DNA of 46,033 bases from Porticoccaceae bacterium (lineage in GTDB: Bacteria; Pseudomonadota; Gammaproteobacteria; Pseudomonadales; Porticoccaceae): NCBI GenBank assembly GCA_029238255.1, contig JAQWGK010000038.1, positions 1-46,033 of the forward strand, written 5' to 3'. Below, piece after piece: positions 9,232-16,950 of the stretch (position 1 is its first letter; each line of letters begins with the position of its first letter). Both the position numbers and the translations under genes were made by a program. The notes below the pieces were generated by a model that did not search any database, was not told the origin of the DNA, and was given only the letters and a program-made list of their open reading frames with translations.

Positions 9232-9367
9232 TGGGGGTTCCTTTTTCGAGCTGGGGATTATGGGTTTTTCACCCAGTGAGAACAAGCTGATAACTCTGTT
9301 CATGCTTCAAATATGGAATATGTTAAAGATTAATTGGGAAAATCAGTGGGTAGAATTCAACGATCAC

Positions 9368-9397
9368 TTTGATAAAAGTAAGGGCGAGTCATATAAT
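9368..9397 (+). promoter_or_regulatory. Sigma-70-like promoter for the exported GH17
   Basis: TTTGAT (9368-9373) and a perfect TATAAT (9392-9397) are 18 bases apart, about 50 bases before the GTG start. It lies in the 216-bp divergent space shared with the GH-A gene. Confidence 0.45.
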
Positions 9398-9447
9398 CAC
9401 CCTCTATAACTATAAAATTTTTCACCAAAATAAGGTTATTTATAACT

Positions 9448-11283
9448 GTGATTAAATTCCCAAAGTTTTTTGTACTTATTCTTTCTATTGGTTTTCTGTT
9501 CGCCAGTGGCGCTGCGCTAAGCAAGTCCAAAGCGGATAACGGACCATCGGCGGCCGAAATATTTGGCAACCCAAACTACCCAGCGATGTCCTACGGTGGC
9601 TATCGCGGTATTTCCAGAGATGATCAGCCAAGTGTTGAAGATCTGGCTGAGGATATGAAAATACTCTCTGCTATGGGCGTAAAACTGTTGCGTACCTACA
9701 ACACTTCGCAATACCTAATGGCCGAGAGACTGTTAGAAGCCATCCATCAGATCAAGCAAGCTGATCCGGATTTTGAAATGTATGTCATGCTCGGTGCCTG
9801 GGTGGAAGCCAAGGGTTCCTGGGGCAATAACGTCGACCATACTCAGGGCAATGTTAAAAATAACACCGCTGAAATCAATAAAGCCGTAGAGCTGGCTAAC
9901 CAGTACCCGGATATTGTTAAAGCGATTGCCGTGGGTAACGAAGCAATGGTGCAGTGGGCGACCAGCTACTTTGTGTTCCCCAAGACAATTCTCAAGTGGG
10001 TAAATCACCTGCAGGCGCTGAAGAAGAAAAAGCGTCTATCCAGAGATGTCTGGATTACCAGTTCCGATAACTACGAGTCCTGGGGTGGTAAGGGCAAGCA
10101 GTATCACACTCAAGATTTGGAAAAGCTGGTTAGGGCAGTGGACTTTGTTTCGGCTCATACCTACCCATTCCATGACTCCTACTACAATCAGGATTACTGG
10201 GGTGTTCTTCCCCATGAAGAGCAGCTGCCAAGACCAGAGATGATGGCCGGTACTATGATGCGCGCTGTGGAATATGCACAGTCCCAGTATCAGGGCGTTG
10301 TCGATTACCTCGACAGCATAGGTGTTAAGAAGCCTATTCATATCGGCGAAACCGGTTGGGCTTCGATGGATAATATCTCCTATGGTGATAGCGGTTCGAA
10401 AGCGGCCGATGAATATAAAGGTAAGCTCTATTACGAGTTTATGCGTGAGTGGACTGATTCAGTCGGTATCTCGCTGTTTTACTTTGAAGGTTTTGATGAG
10501 CAGTGGAAACATGCCAGTAATCCGGGCGGTTCAGAAAACCACTTCGGTTTTGTAAGACTGAATAACGAAGCCAAGTACGCGCTTTGGGATATGTTTGATG
10601 AAGGTCGCTTCGACGGTCTGACTCGCGGTGGCAAGCCATTGGTTAAAAGCTATGGTGGTGATGAAGCTGCGTTGTTAAACGATGTGCTTAACCCTCCCTT
10701 CAAGAGCACCATGCCGGTTCGCAAGATCACCACAGTGAATGAAGCGTTGTCCACAGGTAAGGCGGTTAAAGCGGGTACCTATGTGATCGCTCACAGAAAA
10801 ATGGAACCCTCTGCCGACAACGATATGACCTACCCCAGTGCACCATTAAAGTTGAGCCCCTGGGAAGGTACTGTGGGCATTGAAATGTCACCGAAAAAAG
10901 TTATCTCAATTCTCACTCGAGAGGGTGCGCCATGGGGCTGGGGTGCTGGATTTGAAATTCAAGCGAAAAAAGGTGAAAACCTGTCTAAATATAAGTCGGG
11001 TCACCTGCACCTGAGTGTCCGTGGTGATTCCAAGATTTCCTTTGAGATTGGATATCAGAGCGGTCGTTGGGCCGATGGCAATCAGGTTAGCAACTTTGTC
11101 CGCTTTGGGCCAAATACACGCTATAAGTTAGGTAGCCGATGGATTAGCTACAAAATCCCTGTTGCCGATCTCACTAGTGGTGGTAATTTAAGCGATGTGG
11201 GAAGTGTTCTCTCAATACTGGGAACTACTCGTAATCCAGATAAGAAGATCTATCTTAAAAATATTTATTACACCCAGGATTAA
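9448..11283 (+). CDS. Exported GH17 beta-1,3-glucanase with C-terminal accessory module
   Basis: This 611-residue protein begins with a GTG start and a typical signal peptide (hydrophobic 7-23, then small residues); no lipobox Cys is present, so it is periplasmic or secreted. The GH17 barrel covers about 45-375, with acid/base E165 (AVGNEAM) and nucleophile E301 (HIGETGW). After a linker, residues from about 470 to the end form a beta-rich, aromatic module resembling galactose-binding-like carbohydrate-binding domains; I could not assign a CBM family. It is the only exported glucanase in the cluster and probably makes the oligosaccharides that the cytoplasmic enzymes consume. The ribosome site is weak. 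A clear terminator follows. Confidence 0.85.
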   Translation: MIKFPKFFVLILSIGFLFASGAALSKSKADNGPSAAEIFGNPNYPAMSYGGYRGISRDDQPSVEDLAEDMKILSAMGVKLLRTYNTSQYLMAERLLEAIHQIKQADPDFEMYVMLGAWVEAKGSWGNNVDHTQGNVKNNTAEINKAVELANQYPDIVKAIAVGNEAMVQWATSYFVFPKTILKWVNHLQALKKKKRLSRDVWITSSDNYESWGGKGKQYHTQDLEKLVRAVDFVSAHTYPFHDSYYNQDYWGVLPHEEQLPRPEMMAGTMMRAVEYAQSQYQGVVDYLDSIGVKKPIHIGETGWASMDNISYGDSGSKAADEYKGKLYYEFMREWTDSVGISLFYFEGFDEQWKHASNPGGSENHFGFVRLNNEAKYALWDMFDEGRFDGLTRGGKPLVKSYGGDEAALLNDVLNPPFKSTMPVRKITTVNEALSTGKAVKAGTYVIAHRKMEPSADNDMTYPSAPLKLSPWEGTVGIEMSPKKVISILTREGAPWGWGAGFEIQAKKGENLSKYKSGHLHLSVRGDSKISFEIGYQSGRWADGNQVSNFVRFGPNTRYKLGSRWISYKIPVADLTSGGNLSDVGSVLSILGTTRNPDKKIYLKNIYYTQD

Positions 11284-11306
11284 GCTGCCAGCTTAATCCA
11301 ACGCTT

Positions 11307-11346
11307 AAAAAACAGCTGCTCTTTAATGAGTGCAGCTGTTTTTTTA
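11307..11346 (+). terminator. Rho-independent terminator of the exported GH17 gene
   Basis: AACAGCTGC (11311-11319) pairs with GCAGCTGTT (11332-11340) and is followed by a T run. The A run before the stem extends the pairing. It starts 24 bases after the stop. Confidence 0.85.
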
Positions 11347-11347
11347 T

Positions 11348-11379
11348 GCCTGGATAAAGTGCCTAGATAAAGTACCTGG
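11348..11379. repeat. 13-nt degenerate tandem repeat
   Basis: GCCTGGATAAAGT (11348-11360) is repeated with one change at 11361-11373 and then partly (ACCTGG). It sits directly behind the GH17 terminator. Confidence 0.6.
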
Positions 11380-11489
11380 ACCTGATCCATAGCGGGGGTG
11401 CAGTAAGTTGAGATAGCTAACCTCAAATTCTGTCTGGGCTGTTAGGAGAAGATGAGGCAGGGCTTTAGGGATTGGTTTTGAGTGGACAT

Positions 11490-11540
11490 AAAAAAAGGCC
11501 CTGATAACTGTATTTGCTAAACAGTTAAAAGGACCTTTAA
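11490..11540 (-). terminator. Terminator-like hairpin downstream of the porin gene
   Basis: On the minus strand AAAGGTCC pairs with GGGCCTTT (one bulge) around an inner stem AACTGT/ACAGTT, and seven T follow. It lies about 120 bases beyond the porin stop. Confidence 0.6.
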
Positions 11541-11606
11541 GCGCTACTTGAAAAACATACAATCACATTTTAAAACTTACCATTTCATGCTTTAAGTGAA
11601 TCTTTT

Positions 11607-11636
11607 GGTCTCAGCTCTTGGGAGGAAACTGAGACC
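11607..11636. other. Stem-loop behind the porin stop
   Basis: GGTCTCAG (11607-11614) and CTGAGACC (11629-11636) form a perfect 8-bp stem with a 14-base loop. There is no T run, so it may protect the 3' end of the mRNA rather than terminate. Confidence 0.5.
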
Positions 11637-11659
11637 TCTAGACCCACCTATACCATTAA

Positions 11660-12280
11660 TTAAAATGGTAGAGAGTAAGATGCAACGAAAGTTGGTTCAG
11701 CTTCTACATCACCGTCAACCCCAAAAGGAACACTGTAGGTAAAGGACATAGAATCGCTGTAAGAGTAAGTAACGTCGAAGTTCTCTTGACCGTCTTTGTG
11801 AGCACCGTACATCAGAGAGAAGTCAGCAATATCGTAACCTACAGCTGTGTAGGTGTAATCGGTATCAACGTCGTCAAAAATAGTTACGCTAACTGGGCCG
11901 TAACCTACAGAGTAGATGTACTCAGCCAGTTCGCCAGGCTTGTCAATGCTGCTAGAACCAGTTGGGTATACATAAGTTGCATAGCCAATGTCGTAGCTGA
12001 ATTCACCGATTGAACCGCCGTAACCAGCGAAGAAATCGTATTCGGTGCCGTTTGATGCGTCACCTGATGAAAGCCATAGACCGCCGTAGAAACCGCCTTC
12101 GCTGTAGACTAAGTCGGCAGACAGTGCTGGAGTACCTGAACCCAGATCGTATCCGCGCCACAGGTAGCTTGAAGAAATTGTTGCAGAAGCAGCGATTTCA
12201 GCAACAGCTACAGGTGCTACACCCATGGCCATAGTTGACAGTGCTGCAGTCGCTAACATGGTTTTTTTAAATGTGTTCAT
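11660..12280 (-). CDS. TorF-like (Gcw_chp) outer-membrane porin
   Basis: I place the start at the ATG at 12280, giving 206 residues with a signal peptide (KK, hydrophobic core, AVA-E). A longer frame from 12349 adds an unlikely leader. The mature part starts AASATISSSYLWRGYDLG, the opening of the TorF/Gcw_chp family, and continues as alternating aromatic strands ending in SLPF, the terminal Phe expected of outer-membrane barrels. It should be a small diffusion channel of unknown substrate. It lies behind the kinase/regulator pair next to the urea genes, and in Methylophilus an outer-membrane porin (FmdC) serves amide and urea uptake, so a role in that uptake is a reasonable guess. Confidence 0.75.
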   Translation of the reverse strand: MNTFKKTMLATAALSTMAMGVAPVAVAEIAASATISSSYLWRGYDLGSGTPALSADLVYSEGGFYGGLWLSSGDASNGTEYDFFAGYGGSIGEFSYDIGYATYVYPTGSSSIDKPGELAEYIYSVGYGPVSVTIFDDVDTDYTYTAVGYDIADFSLMYGAHKDGQENFDVTYSYSDSMSFTYSVPFGVDGDVEAEPTFVASYSLPF

Positions 12281-12418
12281 ATGCGTTATTAACCTCAAAG
12301 TTAAATTGAAAAATATAAATAAGGCATGCCCCCAAAACTCGGCAAGCAAATTGATATCACCACTCTGAATAAGAAGTAAAAGTGATAGATGAATAGTAAA
12401 GAATACAGGGGGATTTAA

Positions 12419-12450
12419 TATGCGCGTAAGAGGCTAGGGGACTACGCATA
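12419..12450. promoter_or_regulatory. Inverted repeat upstream of the porin gene
   Basis: TATGCG (12419-12424) and CGCATA (12445-12450) are inverted, with a 20-base spacer, about 140 bases upstream of the porin start. The sequence ATATGCGC also occurs in the kinase-urtA intergenic space, so it may be a common regulator site. Confidence 0.3.
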
Positions 12451-12455
12451 ATGAC

Positions 12456-12485
12456 GTATATAAGCTCTATACAAAGCTTATATAC
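12456..12485. other. Perfect 11-bp stem-loop after the response regulator
   Basis: GTATATAAGCT (12456-12466) and AGCTTATATAC (12475-12485) form a perfect stem with an 8-base loop, two bases after the regulator stop. It lacks a T run. It could be a weak terminator, an mRNA end structure or an operator. Confidence 0.55.
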
Positions 12486-12487
12486 GA

Positions 12488-13393
12488 TCAGAGCTGACTT
12501 AAGTAACGAAGTGAAACAGCAGCGGCAGTGGTGCGATTTTCAACATTTAATTTACGGAAAATCTGTTCCAAATGTTTATTTGCCGTGCGTGGACTAAAGT
12601 CCAGAATAAGCGCTATTTCATGATTGGTTTTGCCCTTGGCAATCCAGGTTAAGACTTCCGCTTCACGCGTCGTAAGCTGAAATTTTTCTTTCAACAAATC
12701 CTCTTCCTTAGGTTTATTGGCCGGTTCAATCAGCAGTAGTTTCTCGTCTGTATCCTGTGATTCGAGAGCTGTAACTAATAGGGGCTCCGATAGATCATCA
12801 ACCAACAGCGGTTCCTGAGCGCCCTGTGCCAGCCAGGGTGCCAGCAGGGTAGGCACTGTTGTGGTTATCCAGTCATGGCTGGCTCCCAGACTTTCCATCA
12901 TGCTGTGAGTGTTGGGTGTCGACCAGAGGATATTGCCTTTTAGATCCACAGATAGAGAGTGCTGGCCGAGAGTGTCCAGTGCCTGTCGGGCACCGGTGGC
13001 AATTCGCGAATTAGTCAGATGGGCGCGCATCCGTGCAATCAGGCCCTCGACATTAATCGGTTTGGTCACATAGTCTATTCCGCCCGCATCAAAGCCCCTG
13101 ACCATATCTTCACTGGCACTGAGACCGGTCATAAAGATAACCGGGATATGAGCGATTACCGCATCGGCCTTAATACGTCGACAGGCTTCAAAGCCGTCCA
13201 TCTCCGGCATCATGGCATCCATTAAAATAATATCCGGCTTGATCCGTCTGGCGATGGTCAGGGCTTGCTCCCCCGACAGTGCAACCAGCACCGTTAGCCC
13301 AACTTCCGAGAGAGTGGTATTGAGCATACTCATGGTCTCGGGATTATCATCGACAATTAGAACAACGCCGTTAAATTTAATATTAGTTTTCAT
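12488..13393 (-). CDS. Response regulator, REC + LuxR-type HTH
   Basis: This 301-residue protein has an N-terminal receiver domain (IVDDN at 13-17, phospho-acceptor D59 in ILMDAMMPEMDG, the KP dipeptide of VTKPI) and a C-terminal LuxR/GerE helix-turn-helix from about 238 (LTTREAEVLTWIAKGKTNHEIA). A middle segment of about 100 residues is unassigned but resembles a degenerate PAS region. It should be a transcription factor activated by the kinase gene upstream, whose end it overlaps by 11 bases. Likely targets are the divergent urt operon and the downstream porin, by position only. The start at 13393 is the one that gives the normal start of a receiver domain. Confidence 0.9.
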   Translation of the reverse strand: MKTNIKFNGVVLIVDDNPETMSMLNTTLSEVGLTVLVALSGEQALTIARRIKPDIILMDAMMPEMDGFEACRRIKADAVIAHIPVIFMTGLSASEDMVRGFDAGGIDYVTKPINVEGLIARMRAHLTNSRIATGARQALDTLGQHSLSVDLKGNILWSTPNTHSMMESLGASHDWITTTVPTLLAPWLAQGAQEPLLVDDLSEPLLVTALESQDTDEKLLLIEPANKPKEEDLLKEKFQLTTREAEVLTWIAKGKTNHEIALILDFSPRTANKHLEQIFRKLNVENRTTAAAVSLRYLSQL

Positions 13394-16300
13394 CGATTGC
13401 AGCCATCAGTTGGGAACGGATTGTTGTGAGTTGTAGCTGTGCTAAATCATTGTGTAAATTAGTGCACAGGTCTGGGCTCAGCCGGGAATTTTCTTCGGCT
13501 TTAGCCAGTGATTTTTTAAAGCCATCGACATAGCCAATATCGAGAAAAGACAGCAGCTCATTTATCGCTACTGGATCATTGGTTATCGCGCTGGCAGATA
13601 TTTCAGGCACAGACTCGGCCAGCTTAAGATCAATATTCAGGTGGTAGGCCAGAGTCGAAAGCAGCGAGGGCATATTGATTGGTTTAACCAGATAATCATT
13701 GTGCAGAGGCTTATCGGTGTCGAGGCCAAAGCCCTCATCCGCTTCAGCGGAGATCATCACCAGCGGCACTTTGATTCCTCGATCGCGCAGCTCCGTAACC
13801 AGATCCCAGCCGCTCATATCGGGCATGGAGATATCCAGCATAAATAATTTTGGTGAACACTGGTCGAGCATCTTTAAGCAGGAGGTGCCATCCGCAGCGG
13901 CAATAATATTAAAGCCGAGCGGCGTCAGGGTGTCGATTAACAGGCGGCGCTGCACCGGGTCATCATCCACCACCATCAGGCTGATAGTATCGCCGTAATA
14001 GCCGATAACCCGATCCGCGGCAATCGGTTGATGAGTGACTTCGTTAATACTCGGCAGCATCAGTGATACGGTAAATTTTGACCCCTCGCCAATGGTGCTC
14101 TGGATATTGAGGTCGCCGCCCATACGGTGGATCAGCGCCTGGGTTATGGCCAGACCCAGACCACTGCCGGAGGCCTGATGCATCGGGTTGGAGATACGCA
14201 CAAAGGCTTCAGATATCCGTGAAATATCATCCTCTTCAATACCCACGCCGCTATCAGTTACGCTGAAGTAGGCGACCTGATTGCGATATTGCAGATCCAC
14301 GGATACCGATCCCTGAGGAGTAAACTTAATCGCATTGGAAATAAGGTTGATAAGTACCTGACGCAGACGTTTCTCATCGACAACCACATGTTCTGGCAGC
14401 TTTTCCTGATGGGTGAAATTCAGTCTCAGGTTTTTTGATTCAGCCTGAATTTGGAACATATAAATTAACTGTTCAATCATCGCCACTACATCGACTTCGT
14501 TTCTGTGCAAGTCCAGTCGTCCGGCCTCGATTTTGGAAATATCCACCAGCCCTTCAATCAGGTCGGTTAAATGTTCACTGCTATTGCGCATAACCTTGAT
14601 CGATTCCCGGCGCTTTTCCGGTATATCATCGGCGCCCTCAAGCAGTTGCGCATAGCCCATCACCGAATTTAAAGGGGTGCGCAGCTCGTGACTGATTCTC
14701 TCCAGATAGCGACTCTTGGCGATATTGGCCGCATCTGCTTTTTCACGGGCCTGCTGTAACTCAAGATCCGTTTTGCGGTGGGCATCAATCTCGGCAATCA
14801 ATAATTGGGTTTGCCTTTGGGACTCACCCTGAGCCAGCTGGCGACCTTCCATACCGAGCAAAAATGACCAGGTGGTAACAATCAGGACAATCATCGCCAC
14901 TGCGGACAGGGTCCAAGAAAAAGTTTGAATCAGTGCCGCTTGGTCAGGATGGAGGCCGATGGTTTTGAGGTAGGCGACCATAATAGCCATAGAAAAAATC
15001 AGCATATTAGTGCCGAGCAACAGTGCAAACCTGAATCCTCGAGACTGGATATGTTCCAGCCTGATGCCTTTATAAAAGATTTTGCACAGAGCCAGAAACT
15101 GATTGGCTATTCGCCCCTGAGGCCGACAGGCGTCTTCGCAGCGAGCATCCAGAGAACAGCACAGCGAGCAGATCGGACGCTCGTAAAGCGGACAGAAGGT
15201 CATATCCTGCATATCGAAACGATTTTCACAGACCCCGCAGTCTTTATTGCTTAGGTCGGTCTCAATATAGGCTGGCCGTGAAATATAAAAGCGACCATTG
15301 GTTGCCCATGCGATTAGCGGCGAGACAATAAACGTCAGGGCCATAGTAATAAAGGAAGCGAAGGATTCTGCGACAACACCCAGAGAACCGCTGTAGGCAA
15401 TAATGCCGATAATCATCGAGATCAACATCGCACCCACACCCACTGGATTAATATCGAAGAGATGAGCCCGTTTAAATTCAATCTGCGGTGGGCTAAGTCC
15501 CAGCGGCTTGTTAATTACCAGATCAGCGACGATCGAGCCAATCCAGGAAATGGCAATAATGCCGAATAGCCCAAGGGTTTTTTCCAGCGCGCTGTAGATG
15601 CCAATCTCCATCAGGATAATGGCCACCACCACATTAAACACCACCCACACAACGCGACCGGGATGTGCGTGGGTTAGCCGCGAGAAGAAATTTGACCAGG
15701 CGATAGAGCCGGCATAGACATTAGTGGCATTAATTTTTAACTGAGAGAGAACCACAAAGGCAGTGGTTAGTGCCATTACAGTCGACGGCGACTGGCTGAC
15801 AAAATTAAATGCCACCAGATACATCTGCGTGGGTTCGGCTGCATGCTCGGGGCTGATGCCGTAACTTAGCGCCAGCACCAACAGAAATGAGCCGAGCAAT
15901 AATTTAATCGCCCCAATCACGATCCAGCCCGGACCGGCGAGCATAGTCGACAGCCGCCAGGAGGTTTTTTTCGCCGCGGTTGCCGGGGGAATAAAGCGCG
16001 CAAAATCCGCCTGTTCACCAATCTGCGGAACCAGAGAAAACAGCAGTGTTGAAGCTGCACCAATCATCAGCCAGTTCAGTTCCGGACTGCTCTGTTCAAC
16101 GCCCTGAAACTGCAGCCAGTTATCCACACTGCTTATATCGTGAATCAGCACATAGATAATCGGCAATAGTTGCAACACTACCCACAGTGGCTGAGTGAAA
16201 AGTTGGAAGCGACTGATGGTGGTGATGCCATGGGTCACTATAGGGATCACCAACAGCGTACTGACCAGATAGCCCCAGTGCAGTGGCAAGTCGAAGGCCA

Positions 16301-16733
16301 GCTCGAGAGCCAGCGCCATAATGCTCGCCTCAAGGGCGAGAAAGATAAAGGTAAAGGAGGCATAGATCAGCGAAGTAATGGTGGAGCCGATATAACCAAA
16401 CCCTGCCCCACGGGTAAGCAGGTCAATATCCAGACCGTATTTACTGCTGTAGTAACTGATCGGTATCGACAGCAAAAAGATAATCAGGCTTACCAGCAAG
16501 ATTGAAACTAGTGCGTTGTTAAAACCATAACTGAGGGTGATGGATCCACCAATGGCTTCCAGTGCCAAAAAGGTTATAGCGCCCAAAGCAGTGCTGGCGA
16601 CGCGAAAATCGCTCCATTTACGTGCGCTGATACTGGTAAACCGGAGAGCGTAATCTTCCAGAGTTTCGTTGGCAACCCACTGATTGTACTTGCGTCTGGC
16701 GCCAAAGACGCCTTGCTTTTTTCTAGCAGTCAT
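13383..16733 (-). CDS. Hybrid histidine kinase with N-terminal NCS1-type permease domain
   Basis: This is a 1116-residue fusion. Residues about 25-480 form a 12-helix permease of the NCS1 (nucleobase/cytosine/allantoin transporter) type. A Cys-rich knot follows (C499, C502, C514, C522, C525, C526, C532, C536), then two more membrane helices at about 567-588 and 605-626. The kinase has a short coiled coil, HisKA with H682 (RISHELRTPLNS), an ATPase domain (N box near 796-806, SGSGLGLAI near 856) and a C-terminal receiver with D967 (LFMLDISMPDMSGW). The arrangement recalls CbrA-type transporter-linked kinases, but with a different transporter family. It is divergent from urtA, so its cue may be urea, purine or another nitrogen compound. 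The ligand is unknown. Confidence 0.9.
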   Translation of the reverse strand: MTARKKQGVFGARRKYNQWVANETLEDYALRFTSISARKWSDFRVASTALGAITFLALEAIGGSITLSYGFNNALVSILLVSLIIFLLSIPISYYSSKYGLDIDLLTRGAGFGYIGSTITSLIYASFTFIFLALEASIMALALELAFDLPLHWGYLVSTLLVIPIVTHGITTISRFQLFTQPLWVVLQLLPIIYVLIHDISSVDNWLQFQGVEQSSPELNWLMIGAASTLLFSLVPQIGEQADFARFIPPATAAKKTSWRLSTMLAGPGWIVIGAIKLLLGSFLLVLALSYGISPEHAAEPTQMYLVAFNFVSQSPSTVMALTTAFVVLSQLKINATNVYAGSIAWSNFFSRLTHAHPGRVVWVVFNVVVAIILMEIGIYSALEKTLGLFGIIAISWIGSIVADLVINKPLGLSPPQIEFKRAHLFDINPVGVGAMLISMIIGIIAYSGSLGVVAESFASFITMALTFIVSPLIAWATNGRFYISRPAYIETDLSNKDCGVCENRFDMQDMTFCPLYERPICSLCCSLDARCEDACRPQGRIANQFLALCKIFYKGIRLEHIQSRGFRFALLLGTNMLIFSMAIMVAYLKTIGLHPDQAALIQTFSWTLSAVAMIVLIVTTWSFLLGMEGRQLAQGESQRQTQLLIAEIDAHRKTDLELQQAREKADAANIAKSRYLERISHELRTPLNSVMGYAQLLEGADDIPEKRRESIKVMRNSSEHLTDLIEGLVDISKIEAGRLDLHRNEVDVVAMIEQLIYMFQIQAESKNLRLNFTHQEKLPEHVVVDEKRLRQVLINLISNAIKFTPQGSVSVDLQYRNQVAYFSVTDSGVGIEEDDISRISEAFVRISNPMHQASGSGLGLAITQALIHRMGGDLNIQSTIGEGSKFTVSLMLPSINEVTHQPIAADRVIGYYGDTISLMVVDDDPVQRRLLIDTLTPLGFNIIAAADGTSCLKMLDQCSPKLFMLDISMPDMSGWDLVTELRDRGIKVPLVMISAEADEGFGLDTDKPLHNDYLVKPINMPSLLSTLAYHLNIDLKLAESVPEISASAITNDPVAINELLSFLDIGYVDGFKKSLAKAEENSRLSPDLCTNLHNDLAQLQLTTIRSQLMAAIDEN

Positions 16734-16830
16734 CTGTGCACCATTGCCGAAGAGAAAAAGATATAAGTAGTTAATGCAATTTATCTGCCAATAAACAATT
16801 AACCCTATATAAGTAGATTACTTATGTTCC

Positions 16831-16896
16831 CAAACAATCAGTTTTAGGCATATGCGCCAAATAACGTATGCCATGGGTTATTCGGCGAATTGTTTG
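16831..16896. promoter_or_regulatory. Nested inverted repeats between the kinase and urtA
   Basis: Outer arms CAAACAAT (16831-16838) and ATTGTTTG (16889-16896) enclose CGCCAAATAAC (16855-16865) and GTTATTCGGCG (16877-16887), which match with one mismatch. A further pair, GGCATA/TATGCC, lies at 16847-16872. The block sits about 55 bases before urtA in the divergent promoter space and could be an operator or a structured leader. It does not match a guanidine riboswitch motif that I recognise. Confidence 0.5.
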
Positions 16897-16950
16897 TTTT
16901 AGCCGTGCATCGAATAATCTCAGCGAGTTCAACTTTACTGAGGTTCCACC

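Larger units (their letters stand above)
11284..11659. other. 376-bp convergent intergenic space, no gene
   Basis: The space between the exported GH17 and the porin gene contains two terminators facing each other, a short tandem repeat and a stem-loop just behind the porin stop. A minus-strand 72-codon frame here overlaps these structures and has no ribosome site, so it is not called. Confidence 0.7.

Noticed and set aside
11344-11562. 72-codon minus-strand frame between the exported GH17 and the porin
   Set aside because: It overlaps a terminator and a tandem repeat and has no ribosome site.
16831-16896. Guanidine riboswitch upstream of urtA
   Set aside because: The nested repeats do not show the guanidine-I core or the ACGR loops of guanidine-II that I know.
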